The position numbers and the translations under genes were made by a program. Source: Proteobacteria bacterium bin106 (GTDB lineage: Bacteria; Bdellovibrionota_B; Oligoflexia; Oligoflexales; Bin106). Taken from it: 64,000 nt of DNA. Positions 42,401 through 51,473 of this stretch are shown here, in pieces (position 1 is the first letter of the stretch; every line of letters starts with the position of its first letter). The notes beneath the pieces are model-generated. The model was not told the origin of the DNA, did no database searches, and saw only the letters and a program-made list of their open reading frames with translations. Location: contig MPNI01000009.1 in assembly GCA_002238945.1 (NCBI GenBank), positions 25,252 to 89,251 on the forward strand, in the 5' to 3' direction.

Positions 42401-42656
42401 CATCTGTAGCCTGTGCCAAAGAAGAGGTCTCAGCCACAAACCAAACACTCACAGCAAACGTATACATGCAAACAAAAGAGATTCTTTTGTTTGCATGTAA
42501 TCTGTGAAGATGATTGCAGAAAGATACAGACTGAAAAGCCCATCTTTGCCAAAATGATAAGAAAAAAAACACAGACATAGCACTTGCTAGCAAGAAAAAA
42601 CACCACTCCCACCATGTTTTTGGTGTAACTACTGGTGATTTCACGAAACCATTCAT
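39429..42656 (-). CDS. Omp85/BamA-TamA-like outer membrane protein with POTRA repeats
   Basis: YDLSSIEFEGNTALSSDNLRKYFDLQ and FLFGDVFIFGLTKTSRDVVKREIDF (POTRA); GRVSFGPGYDLFDGYNYLFDASYNNLWGEGRQ; GGTDLVRGFPKD (VRGF motif); C-terminal FKFDLTIAARF ending in Phe. True start may be internal (Met64, ATG 42465-42467). Confidence 0.88.
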   Translation of the reverse strand: MNGFVKSPVVTPKTWWEWCFFLLASAMSVFFFLSFWQRWAFQSVSFCNHLHRLHANKRISFVCMYTFAVSVWFVAETSSLAQATDEVQGDQEESQEEAQENKKNAGDDGSIVPWRSEGVDISTSVLDMLYGDYPNLDNEEDLAQLLEELSQMFPGYDVTPSFDGGMWLIRFQKQPYVDKLVLTTISEERLPSNLAAQLDFYIGTLYSAVVEDRFRKNVIDLLKKEGYYNSQISLKQVRNEARITIEVAVQLGPICYIESIEAEFSLPEDISSIRGSICSQKVMKGYFDDIVDRYEQNNYIEHTLSLGGISYNSKTSYGVFKILGSPGPVIEYVYSINEDLAIGIDNEEITDILAELSNKITPSEFSPYLAINEINKIFFDHDYHLAQTEDPIIERKGSIKRYEFDIQPSIKITEVEIELEFDKEDVQVLSYEEIVEELTTQSFFPFFDKIEVSQIPRRIISLARRYRNLGYWDIAIGNPEYQSMAEEKVKVKLSIQEGRRYDLSSIEFEGNTALSSDNLRKYFDLQSKDPLDQSKVLALRNAVTNAYIQAGYLNVEVKLSVKKSSIDDGFLVDIICEIKEGRKFLFGDVFIFGLTKTSRDVVKREIDFRSLEDYSPKKIQKTYRNIVNLGLFGSVKIIPQGESFSAQGEKIRDIFIILKESDNGRVSFGPGYDLFDGYNYLFDASYNNLWGEGRQISTRIRVNEAKRQVVFRDEVLLNMLLSVGYKHPYIFDYPMDFSTLFTYKTQAENFWQITSRVQEELKYAFFSDERYKFALFMRQSLSSEIGSREQLAYYLSQDEISIFSSGARFRVDLRDHPPWPKEGIDIALEYEKAFYVFNFDTQFDRADIQTSYYQPLSDHIIYLVSARWTTYWNTARKSSTGDAVFPISQLLQAGGTDLVRGFPKDLGPYVAYPVVQSDGNVEYKKDVIGGTSRLVFKQKLRYLFSDNIAINLFYDMGNSYLSQSMVDSLYGRFSLVSDSKPLADIYDNYPLFDSTGGNSSGGDSWQIWRQLYASAGLAFDYFTPIGSLRLSAAHPTYQPSFSDCDSSKLDCLDRRNVFDPYLARFKFDLTIAARF
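42464..42498 (-). promoter_or_regulatory. Perfect 15-bp hairpin overlapping an internal ATG of the Omp85 ORF
   Basis: acatgcaaacaaaag-agatt-cttttgtttgcatgt; minus-strand ATG of Met64 lies in the arm. Confidence 0.6.
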
Positions 42657-42659
42657 CCA

Positions 42660-43346
42660 TTAACAAAGTGATATAAGTGCCATGGCCAAACAAAGAGCCA
42701 CAATACCCCATAACTGTTCAGATAATGTCTCCATAAACAGCTGTGAAGGAACAGAAAATACTTTAGCTATCATCACAGGTTTTTTAGGAAAAATCACCCC
42801 AACCGCAAGTTTATAACGCAAGTAATCATCAGCATACTCACTGACTAACCGTTCTCTTTCTTCTTTATAAAAAAGATAACCCAAAAAAACACTATAACCC
42901 AATAAAACCAAGGCAATGAAAAAAAGCCACCCTGAAAGCAAAGACAGAGAAAACATAATCAAGAATTTTGCCACATAATCAGGAGCACGCACGTAACCAT
43001 AAGGTGAAGAAAAACAAAGAGGATTTTCTAGAAAACGAGAATAAAGATCACTTCTTTCTTCTGTATCTGGTGTTCCTTCTTCTTGCTTTCCTTGCTCTAA
43101 TGAAGTGTACTTCTGCCAAGAAAGAGTAAGAAGACGTAACAGCCATCCAGCCACAAATACAATCACCCCTAAAAAAACACCAAAAGGCTGAGGTGAGGCA
43201 GCACTACAGATAATCACCAGAAAAATTGCAAAAAATATCCAAACAAATCTGTACTTAAAACCAAAGAAAACATCTTCTAACACAGATCTTGCTGCACATA
43301 GAGGACTTATTGATGCTTTATTATCTTTGTCATGCTCTGTACTCAC
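42660..43346 (-). CDS. Membrane protein, possible isoprenylcysteine methyltransferase (ICMT/PEMT)-like
   Basis: SPYGYVRAPDYVAKFLIMFSLSLLSGWLFF...YKEERERLVSEYADDYLRYKLAVGVIFPK resembles Y.YVRHPxY...EE..L...y...Y..Y...v...iP. Confidence 0.5.
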   Translation of the reverse strand: MSTEHDKDNKASISPLCAARSVLEDVFFGFKYRFVWIFFAIFLVIICSAASPQPFGVFLGVIVFVAGWLLRLLTLSWQKYTSLEQGKQEEGTPDTEERSDLYSRFLENPLCFSSPYGYVRAPDYVAKFLIMFSLSLLSGWLFFIALVLLGYSVFLGYLFYKEERERLVSEYADDYLRYKLAVGVIFPKKPVMIAKVFSVPSQLFMETLSEQLWGIVALCLAMALISLC

Positions 43347-43487
43347 AATACTTTCCCTACCTATCTAACCTTATCTATCTAACCCTATCTAAGCCAGTTT
43401 AACTAGTTATCTATACTCTAGCATGTATCTCTGTCTTGCTAGATAAGAAACATACAGGTACAGACAAATCATCACGGTTAGTTTTTC

Positions 43488-43538
43488 TGTCATAGCTTTC
43501 TGTCATAGCTTTCTGTCATAGCTTTCTGTCATAGCTAT
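43488..43538. repeat. 13-bp tandem repeat, about 4 copies
   Basis: tgtcatagctttc x3 plus tgtcatagct. Confidence 0.93.
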
Positions 43539-43637
43539 ACAACACAACCACAACCCTGCTGCAAACTTGCTATAACACGAGAACACACACCCCATAAAAA
43601 CACCCACAACCTCAGGTGGGATAGCTATATGGTCACA

Positions 43638-46600
43638 CTATACCAGAGAGGTTTCTTTTTTTGATGATGTTACCTTTTTTTTCTTCTTTTTAACACCTAA
43701 CTTAGATTTAGAGGTGTTTTTAGGGCTCTCATGAGGTTCTTTTTGGCAAGATTCCTTTCCATGAGATCTACCTGCAGAGCCTGAAGAAGCCTTGGCAGAC
43801 TTCGACTTGTCGGTAGCATCTAACAAAGAAAATTTTAAAGGACATCCTATCTGTCCTGTGGAATGAGTAATAGAGACATGCTTGCCACGAGGACGATCTT
43901 TGGAAAATAACAACAAATCACTCAATGGTCTAGAAATTTCTTCTTGAATCAAACGTTTCAAAGGCCTAGCACCATAAATCGCATCAAACCCCTTCTGTGA
44001 TAAATAATCACGCACAGTGGGTTCGTAATGCATCACCATACCCTTCTTCTTCAAGCGTTGAGCCACCAAAAGAAGCAAGTGATCTACAATCTTTAAAGTC
44101 ACCTCATGAGGAAGTCTGTTAAAAGCCACCACACGATCAATACGATTCAAAAACTCAGGAGAAAACGCATTCTTCAACGCATGTTGAGCTTTGGATTTGG
44201 AATCATCTCTATCTTTATCAAAACCAATCATCGCTTGACTCATCGCCTGACCACCCACATTGGTGGTCATGATGATAAAGGTGTTGCGAAAATCAGCCTC
44301 CCTTCCCACAGAATCTGTAAGAACACCACGATCCATGACCTGAAGCAAAATATTGTGAACATCTGGATGAGCTTTTTCAATTTCATCAAAAAGAATCACC
44401 GAATGAGGCTTTTGCTTCACACTATCAGTGAGCAATCCTCCCTTATCATGACCCACATAACCCGGAGGAGCTCCCACAAGACGCGATACAGCATGACGCT
44501 CCATATACTCAGACATGTCAAAGCGCAACAAGGAGATACCCAACACCTTAGCAAGCTGTATAGAAAGCTCTGTTTTACCTACTCCTGTAGGGCCAGCAAA
44601 TAAAAACACCCCCTGAGGACGATCCTCTTCGCTCAAACCCGAACGAGCTAATTTAACTGTCATTTCCACAGCATCCACCGCCTCATCCTGGCCAAATACC
44701 TTCTCTTTAAGACGCCTTCCCAAAGACAATACCGTTTCATAATCTGTGGCACTGAGTTTTTCTTCAGGCACTGCAGCTAATTGAGCAATAACCTTGCGCA
44801 CATCTGTCACACTGGCAAGAGGCTTTCTAGCTGAAGAAAATGAAGATCGCCAAGCAAAGGATGCACCCACTTCATCAATCACATCAATAGCTTTATCAGG
44901 CAGCTTTTTGTCTCTCAAATAACGTGAAGACAAATCCACAGCTGCTTGCAATGAAGACTTAGAATAGCGAATATTATGAAACCTCTCATAACGTCCCTTA
45001 AGAGCCTCAAGTATCTTTAAGGTGTCATCAGCAGTGGGTTCTGTGACATCAATTTTCTGAAAACGACGATTCATGGCATGATCTGATTCAAAATACTGAC
45101 GAAACTCTTTAAATGTTGTTGAACCAATACAACGCATCTCACCACTACCCAAAGCCGGCTTGAGAAGATTATTAGCATCCAATGCTCCACCTCCCACCGA
45201 TCCAGCACCCATTAAAGTATGAATCTCATCAATAAACAAAATAAAGTTCTTCTGCTTTTTTAACTCACGAGTTAAACCTCTAAGACGCTCCTCAAAATCA
45301 CCCCTATACTTGGATCCTGCAACCAATAGACCCACATCTAAAGAAAATATCCGTGATTTCTTTAAGACATCCGGCACCAAACCAGCTTCAATTCGAGCCG
45401 CTAAACCCTCAGCCAATGCCGTCTTACCTACACCAGCTTCACCCACCAGCAAAGGATTGTTTTTTTGACGACGACACAACACCTGGATCATACGATTCAA
45501 TTCATTTTGACGCCCCACCAATGGATCCACACCACCTGATCGCACTTTGGCACTGAGATCCACACAGAAACGCGCTAAAGTGCTCTGACGACGCTGAGTA
45601 CGTCCCCCTACCACAGACGATTGCCCTGATGATGCAGGTGATGATGATCGCATTCGATACGATTTCACATTCATACGCGAAGCTGCACCTCGCAGGTCCT
45701 GTTCATTGCGCTTTTTCTTATCCGCTAATTCTTTTTGTGAAGACGCGTTTTGTGAAGATGCAGATTTTCCTGTTTCAGATTCTGTATCTTCTTGCTCATC
45801 AGACGATCCTTGAGCAGAAGCTTTCTTCTCAGTTTGCTTCTCAGTTTGCTTCTCAGCCTTGTTCTTATTTTTATTTTTACTGTTCTTCTTTAAAGAGCTA
45901 TTTGAAGCTTTTGAGCGATCAGATGATGAATCATCCATACCATCCAACTCACCTGTTACATCCTGGGAAGCAAGATCTTGCAACGTTTTAGAAGATAGAA
46001 CCTTGCGAGTCTTGGTTTGTTTGCGTGGTTTATTTTCTTTGTGCTCTTTGTGGTTTTTATCTTTACCACCCTTAGATGGCTTCGTCTCACCATCCTGTGA
46101 AGACTGACTTTCTGCGTTTTTTTGAGAGCTCGTATCAAAGCTAGAACTACGAGCTGTCTTTGCTTTCTTTTGCTTACGCTTCCGAGCAGCACGATCTACA
46201 TCACCACCTGCCATATCTTTTTCAGAAATATTACCATCCTCTCCTTGCAGCCCTGAAGAATGAGCATCCTCATCATCACTCACTGCACTATCAAAAGCCA
46301 CATCAACATCATAGAATTCATCATCTTCTTCACTGCCATCTTCAGATTCAGAATCAAAAGCTTCATCAAACTCTGAAACAAAATCCTCTTCCAAACTCTC
46401 CACATCCACTCCTTCCTTCACCGTGCCATGGGAAACCCAACGCATCAGATCAAAACGAGAAATGCCCTGCTTTTCAAGAAAATACAATGCATGAGAGTCT
46501 TTTTCTGCATAAAGAGCAAGCAACACCGCCTCAGCCTCAATCACTTCTTTACCAGAGTTGATCACATGACGAGCTGCCCTCTGCAATACCCGCTGAAAAG

Positions 46601-46868
46601 CAATGGTAGGACGCGGTAAATCTTCAAGTTGCTGCTCACGAGCCAGCATCTGATCAAAGCTATTACGGAAAAATTCCACTAAAGATATTTTCATCTCATA
46701 AACAGAGCCACCACATGCACGTACAGCCCGCTCCACACGTTCATTATGAACCAGGGCAAACAAAATATGCTCTAAAGTGACAAATTCATGGCCCCGCTGT
46801 CTTGCCTCATTAACAGCAAAGTTCAAACTGATCTCTAATCCACGACTAATCATATTTGTGTATCCCAT
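43638..46868 (-). CDS. clpA: ATP-dependent Clp protease ATP-binding subunit ClpA with long low-complexity insertion
   Basis: GEAGVGKTALAEGLA, FLFAGPTGVGKTELSIQLAKVLGISLLRFDMSEYMERHAVSRLVGAPPGYVG, LNRIDRVVAFNRL; Clp N-domain at N-terminus. Confidence 0.93.
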   Translation of the reverse strand: MGYTNMISRGLEISLNFAVNEARQRGHEFVTLEHILFALVHNERVERAVRACGGSVYEMKISLVEFFRNSFDQMLAREQQLEDLPRPTIAFQRVLQRAARHVINSGKEVIEAEAVLLALYAEKDSHALYFLEKQGISRFDLMRWVSHGTVKEGVDVESLEEDFVSEFDEAFDSESEDGSEEDDEFYDVDVAFDSAVSDDEDAHSSGLQGEDGNISEKDMAGGDVDRAARKRKQKKAKTARSSSFDTSSQKNAESQSSQDGETKPSKGGKDKNHKEHKENKPRKQTKTRKVLSSKTLQDLASQDVTGELDGMDDSSSDRSKASNSSLKKNSKNKNKNKAEKQTEKQTEKKASAQGSSDEQEDTESETGKSASSQNASSQKELADKKKRNEQDLRGAASRMNVKSYRMRSSSPASSGQSSVVGGRTQRRQSTLARFCVDLSAKVRSGGVDPLVGRQNELNRMIQVLCRRQKNNPLLVGEAGVGKTALAEGLAARIEAGLVPDVLKKSRIFSLDVGLLVAGSKYRGDFEERLRGLTRELKKQKNFILFIDEIHTLMGAGSVGGGALDANNLLKPALGSGEMRCIGSTTFKEFRQYFESDHAMNRRFQKIDVTEPTADDTLKILEALKGRYERFHNIRYSKSSLQAAVDLSSRYLRDKKLPDKAIDVIDEVGASFAWRSSFSSARKPLASVTDVRKVIAQLAAVPEEKLSATDYETVLSLGRRLKEKVFGQDEAVDAVEMTVKLARSGLSEEDRPQGVFLFAGPTGVGKTELSIQLAKVLGISLLRFDMSEYMERHAVSRLVGAPPGYVGHDKGGLLTDSVKQKPHSVILFDEIEKAHPDVHNILLQVMDRGVLTDSVGREADFRNTFIIMTTNVGGQAMSQAMIGFDKDRDDSKSKAQHALKNAFSPEFLNRIDRVVAFNRLPHEVTLKIVDHLLLLVAQRLKKKGMVMHYEPTVRDYLSQKGFDAIYGARPLKRLIQEEISRPLSDLLLFSKDRPRGKHVSITHSTGQIGCPLKFSLLDATDKSKSAKASSGSAGRSHGKESCQKEPHESPKNTSKSKLGVKKKKKKVTSSKKETSLV

Positions 46869-46970
46869 CTCCGTAAGATGTTCTGTATATGTATATCTTA
46901 TGTGGTTACTTTTATTATACGCAATATACGTAATATACGTAAAAGCTTACCTTATTATACTTTTATACTC

Positions 46971-47013
46971 TCTTCTTCCTTCTTCCTTCTTCCTTCTTCC
47001 TTCTTCCTTCTTC
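46971..47013. repeat. 7-bp (TTCTTCC)n short tandem repeat
   Basis: cttcttccttcttccttcttccttcttccttcttccttcttc upstream of clpA. Confidence 0.9.
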
Positions 47014-47628
47014 TCTCGTGCACTTCTTCTTACTCGTTCTTACTCATTCCTATTCTTAGTACTCACCTTATCAATGAGCTTACAGTTAACAACTTGTAAA
47101 CTTGTACGTCTGCCCACTTGTTGTTCCTTTGGTTTGCTCTCTCATCGCTCTTCTTAAGTTACTCAGTTTCTTATCGACCAAAATAAGCCATCGCTACAGC
47201 AGACATTGTAAAATAATACTCAAATCATCCACAAGGATCCACTCCAACAAACCATCATAACACCAAATATACCTCCATTATCTTTTCTATGTGATGTGCA
47301 TATCACTATTTTAACATCACTTCAGCCCAGAGCAAGATGACTCCTTAAATCACCTCAACAAGACCCAAAGATCCTATCATATTTTGTGACATCTTCTAAA
47401 CTAGATTCTTCATTAAGTAGAGAAAAACAGAAAAAAGACTCTAAAAAACGCCTTTAATAATGCGCACCAAAACCCACCACTGCCTGCATAAACTCACAGA
47501 GCAAGGATGAAAAGTCTCAAAAAATTACAAAGAAGAGAGTAAGCAAGAAAGCCCGGCTCTCTTAGAAAACTAGCTTAGAAAACTAGCTTAGATTGCTAGC
47601 TTAAAATCAAATGGAGCCCTCTCAAGCA

Positions 47629-48081
47629 CTAAACATCATAAGCATCACGGTCCACTTCATGAGTGCACTTCAAGGGATACTGATGCATCTTAGCTTTCTC
47701 TGTAACCAATACCGTTTTGGTTTCAGCTACTTCTTTGGTGTAAACACCACAAACGCCCACACCACGACGATGAACATCCAGCATGATCTGATTGGCTCGT
47801 CTCTGTTCCATATCAAAATAAGCCTCTAGTATACTCACCACAAATTCCATGGGCGTATAATCGTCATTGTGCAATAACACGCGGTACATACGAGGCTTTT
47901 CCACTTTCACTTCTGTTTGAGGGAACACAACGGTAGATCGTGACTCCTCAGACTCAGAACGACCACTATCTTCATCACCCTCATGAGCTTCAAAGTCTTT
48001 GAAATACACAGCATCCTCAATGGAAAATACCACTTCTTCTGCCAAAGAATCTGTGCGCCACTGAAAATTCGAATTCAACAA
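47629..48081 (-). CDS. clpS: ClpS adaptor protein with acidic N-terminal extension
   Basis: YRVLLHNDDYTPMEFVVSILEAYFDMEQRRANQIMLDVHRRGVGVCGVYTKEVAETK. Confidence 0.95.
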   Translation of the reverse strand: MLNSNFQWRTDSLAEEVVFSIEDAVYFKDFEAHEGDEDSGRSESEESRSTVVFPQTEVKVEKPRMYRVLLHNDDYTPMEFVVSILEAYFDMEQRRANQIMLDVHRRGVGVCGVYTKEVAETKTVLVTEKAKMHQYPLKCTHEVDRDAYDV

Positions 48082-48213
48082 AATAACTCCTCAAAAAACA
48101 CTCTTTAATCACAGATTAACACACAATTGTCACAGACAAATCACGGTTAAATACCTTCTTCAAAGTAATTTCGTATTTGTTTATGTCAATATAAAAGCAC
48201 ATTGTTATTGTAT

Positions 48214-49251
48214 CTATAAAGCCCCTAAAAAATCCCTCTCTGTAAGTCTATATGCCTTACCTAGAGGAAGAGCTAACCATCTCTCTGTAGAAATTTGAAC
48301 CACCTCAGGAATCAAAAACCTCTCTGCCACAACCACAGCACCACTGCTCTCTTGCATATCTTTATGAGCTTGCTTATCTTCTGATGATTCTGATGACACC
48401 CCTGAAGTCTCTTTTTGAAAAGAAGAATCCACATCCTTTGATGTCACAGACTCCATCTGTGAGGTGTGTTCTTCGAAACGGGGCTTACCATACTTAGCAG
48501 ATAGGCGAGAAAACTCCACTGGATCCACCTGACGTTTTTGACACCTTTCTACCTTATACATCTGCGAATAATACAACACAAAACTTCCCTCTAAACCTCG
48601 ACACGCCTGATTTCGAGATAAAGCTTTCCTTCCTACAGAAGCAACTTGATCCTTAAACAGCGAAGCCATAGGCGTACCGGTTTTATAACCCACAAAAATA
48701 TCTTCTTCCACAAAGACCAATTGAGTTTCAGCATGACCACGAAGACGACGGTGTTGAGTGTAAGATAGCCAATCCGGGAAACGTCGCAGACGACAAGATT
48801 CCATCAAATACACATCTTCATTATTATAAGCCACATATTTACCATTTAAAGATGAACACTTCAAAGCCTTCTTACGCGCACGTTTCTGTGTTTTTAAAGA
48901 CACACTAGAATCTTTTAGAGGAAGATGAGCAATAGCTGTGGCTTCTACTTTTTTAACAACACGCCCCTCTTGTTGGTAGGCAACAAATTCTTTATGAGAC
49001 AACGGAATTCTTTGGCAATTTTTAACTAAGAAGTTTTCAGCGTAATAACTGATCAACTTTCCTTCATAATCTTTGCAAGAATTCAAAGCTAAACGACGCC
49101 TCTGGCGAGGAGATACTTTTGGCTTATCTGTATGAATAGTATCGCCATTAAGCCGTGGATTATCTTGAGATAAAGCCACATTTTCCACCTCAACCATAAC
49201 CCCCATGATTATAGCCAGTACACAGATATGTCTTATGAAATTATGGTACAA
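48214..49251 (-). CDS. Exported protein with three Cys-containing repeats, unknown function
   Basis: Signal peptide; repeats CKDYEGKLISYYAENFLVKNC, CSSLNGKYVAYNNEDVYLMESC, CRGLEGSFVLYYSQMYKVERC. Confidence 0.65.
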   Translation of the reverse strand: MYHNFIRHICVLAIIMGVMVEVENVALSQDNPRLNGDTIHTDKPKVSPRQRRRLALNSCKDYEGKLISYYAENFLVKNCQRIPLSHKEFVAYQQEGRVVKKVEATAIAHLPLKDSSVSLKTQKRARKKALKCSSLNGKYVAYNNEDVYLMESCRLRRFPDWLSYTQHRRLRGHAETQLVFVEEDIFVGYKTGTPMASLFKDQVASVGRKALSRNQACRGLEGSFVLYYSQMYKVERCQKRQVDPVEFSRLSAKYGKPRFEEHTSQMESVTSKDVDSSFQKETSGVSSESSEDKQAHKDMQESSGAVVVAERFLIPEVVQISTERWLALPLGKAYRLTERDFLGAL

Positions 49252-49942
49252 AAGAAGCCTCTTGTTGTATACAACTCAACCCAGAAAACAAGTTTTGAGT
49301 TATATGAGATGAATAATACCCTTCCCTTAAAATGCTATAACTTGCCGGACCTCGCCATTGAATCAACGTTGATGGAGACATCAAATCATCCCTTGGCTCC
49401 TCATAACCGCTGAATATCTCAGCGTCACAATATATATCGTAACGCACAGCAAATTGCCTAATCTCATCAACCTTAACCAAAGGCAACTGTCCTGATAAAT
49501 TGATACTCGTTGTCGGCAGCGGATAAGGAAACTTGCCTAAAACATGATCAAACCAATGACCATTTTTATAATAAGGCAGCCGAAAACCCACATCACTCCA
49601 ACCCAAACCATAAGGCAAAAAAGAAGACATATCCTCACCAGGCAGAATAGATAACGGAGCAATCATGGAAAGATGAGCCGGCCAAATAGCGCGCAAACGC
49701 TCTTTCCATAAAGAAGAAAGAGGACGCCAGTAACGCAAAGCCACTTCATGATCAGAAACTAAAAACAAAAGTTTCTTAGCCTGGAGACGCTGTTTAATAA
49801 AAAGAAGTCGCCTGTAAGCACTGTTAGAGCAAGGATGAAACGTCAGGCCATAAAGACTACCTGCAGGATGAACACAGATGCGCCCCTGGTCAAGAGCAGA
49901 TAGATAACGCTCAACTCTTTCCACCTTTAGTATTCCATACAA
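49241..49942 (-). CDS. Divergent YrdC/Sua5-like protein (L-threonylcarbamoyladenylate synthase family)
   Basis: GRICVHPAGSLYGLTFHP, KQRLQAKKLLFLVSD, WPAHLSMI, TTSINLSGQLP, SPSTLIQWRGPASYSILREG. Confidence 0.72.
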   Translation of the reverse strand: MYGILKVERVERYLSALDQGRICVHPAGSLYGLTFHPCSNSAYRRLLFIKQRLQAKKLLFLVSDHEVALRYWRPLSSLWKERLRAIWPAHLSMIAPLSILPGEDMSSFLPYGLGWSDVGFRLPYYKNGHWFDHVLGKFPYPLPTTSINLSGQLPLVKVDEIRQFAVRYDIYCDAEIFSGYEEPRDDLMSPSTLIQWRGPASYSILREGYYSSHITQNLFSGLSCIQQEASFVP

Positions 49943-49966
49943 TATTCCATACAGTATTCCATATGT
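49931..49966. repeat. 12-bp tandem repeat x3 (imperfect)
   Basis: tattccatacaa / tattccatacag / tattccatatgt. Confidence 0.85.
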
Positions 49967-50033
49967 TCTCTAGAAGCTTTGTTACAGCAGTGTTATCACT
50001 ATATTTTCTATGAATATATTTCATAAATAAAAG

Positions 50034-51413
50034 CTACTCTTCACAAAGAGCAATATCACCGCGAAACTGCAGCCCCTTCACCTTTGCTCCAATAGCTTCT
50101 GCGCGCTGGTAAGCACGCATTCGCGCCTCTTTGTATGATGAACCCTTTGACACCACCGATAACACACGCCCTCTACCGGTAATAAGTGTGTTTCCTGCCT
50201 GTTGCTGACTCATGGACGCTGTAAACACTCGAGTATGTTCACACGGCTTAAGAAGACTGGATTCAAGAGGCTGTTCATCATGTTCAAGCTCTGCCCAAGG
50301 ATAACACTGCGAAGCTAACACCACACACACAGTCTTGTGTTGGTAGAAGGTATTATCTTTTTTCAAAGAACCCCCAGCCACAAAACGGCGGCCATGAAGC
50401 AATGAAGATATCACATCAAGCCAGTCTCTTTTATCAGCCATCACCAACGCCTGACACTCAGGATCTCCCATGCGGATATTAAACTCTAAGACCTGAGGAC
50501 CCGAAGCATTCCACATCAACCCCACATAAAGAAACCCCGTATAATCAAGCCCCTGATTAGTCAATGTCTCTAGCAAAGGGGCTACCACACGAGCTTCCAC
50601 CAATGAACGGGCATCTTTAGCAAGCCAATCCACTGGACTATAACACCCCATACCACCTGTATTAGGGCCCTGATTATTTTCCAGCAAACATTTATAATCC
50701 TTAGCAAAACCCATAAACTCATAACGCCCCTGATGAACAGAAGCAAAATAAGAACACTCACGCCCCTCTAATAGGCTTTCTACCACCAAAGACTTACACG
50801 CTTGAGGCATGGTGGCATAAAGACGTGACGTGGCAGAAAGAATATCCCCTTCACTCCGACAAATAAACACCCCTTTGCCAGCAGCCAAACCATCCGCTTT
50901 GATCACGCAAGATCCATCTCGAGCTAACATCTCCACAGCTCCCTGTTCACAAGCTTCTTTCTGATCAAAAACCCGGTAAGGTGCTGTGGGAATCGATGCC
51001 TGCATCATCAATTCTTTAGCAAAAGATTTCGAACTCTCAAGCCGAGCACATCCCTGCGAAGGACCAAACACAGCGATATCATGTTTTGCCATAATCTCAC
51101 TCAATCCCTCACATAACGGAGCCTCAGGGCCACATACCACCAGATCAATGGCAGCTTTTTGAGCCCAAATAGCTAATTTTTCCAGATGCTGTTGAGACGA
51201 TAATTCAATACGCTGGGCATTCTCATCCACTTCATCAAGAGATAAACGGCTCCATGGTTTTCTATGCAAAGACGAGCTACCCAAAGACGAGCTATCTAAA
51301 GACAGGCCCACTGATCCTGGATACACATAAAGATGGGTTAACAAAGGACTCAAAGAGAACTTCCAAGCCAAAGCTGACTCTCTAGCCCCCGAGCCCAACA
51401 AAAGTACATTCAT
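50034..51413 (-). CDS. purD: Phosphoribosylamine--glycine ligase
   Basis: MNVLLLGSGARESALAWKFSLSP, CVIKADGLAAGKGVFIC, GPNTGGMGCYSPVDWL, LEFNIRMGDPECQALV. Confidence 0.95.
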   Translation of the reverse strand: MNVLLLGSGARESALAWKFSLSPLLTHLYVYPGSVGLSLDSSSLGSSSLHRKPWSRLSLDEVDENAQRIELSSQQHLEKLAIWAQKAAIDLVVCGPEAPLCEGLSEIMAKHDIAVFGPSQGCARLESSKSFAKELMMQASIPTAPYRVFDQKEACEQGAVEMLARDGSCVIKADGLAAGKGVFICRSEGDILSATSRLYATMPQACKSLVVESLLEGRECSYFASVHQGRYEFMGFAKDYKCLLENNQGPNTGGMGCYSPVDWLAKDARSLVEARVVAPLLETLTNQGLDYTGFLYVGLMWNASGPQVLEFNIRMGDPECQALVMADKRDWLDVISSLLHGRRFVAGGSLKKDNTFYQHKTVCVVLASQCYPWAELEHDEQPLESSLLKPCEHTRVFTASMSQQQAGNTLITGRGRVLSVVSKGSSYKEARMRAYQRAEAIGAKVKGLQFRGDIALCEE

Positions 51414-51473
51414 AAAGCACTATCTCACAGTGACATCATGGTGGTTTTAAATCATAAGAAAAAACACGACAGA

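Noticed and set aside
45859-46561. Several plus-strand ORFs (45859, 46160, 46428) and minus 45956 inside clpA
   Set aside because: Alternative frames of the low-complexity clpA insertion; composition (His/Leu/Phe runs) is typical of antisense ORFs.
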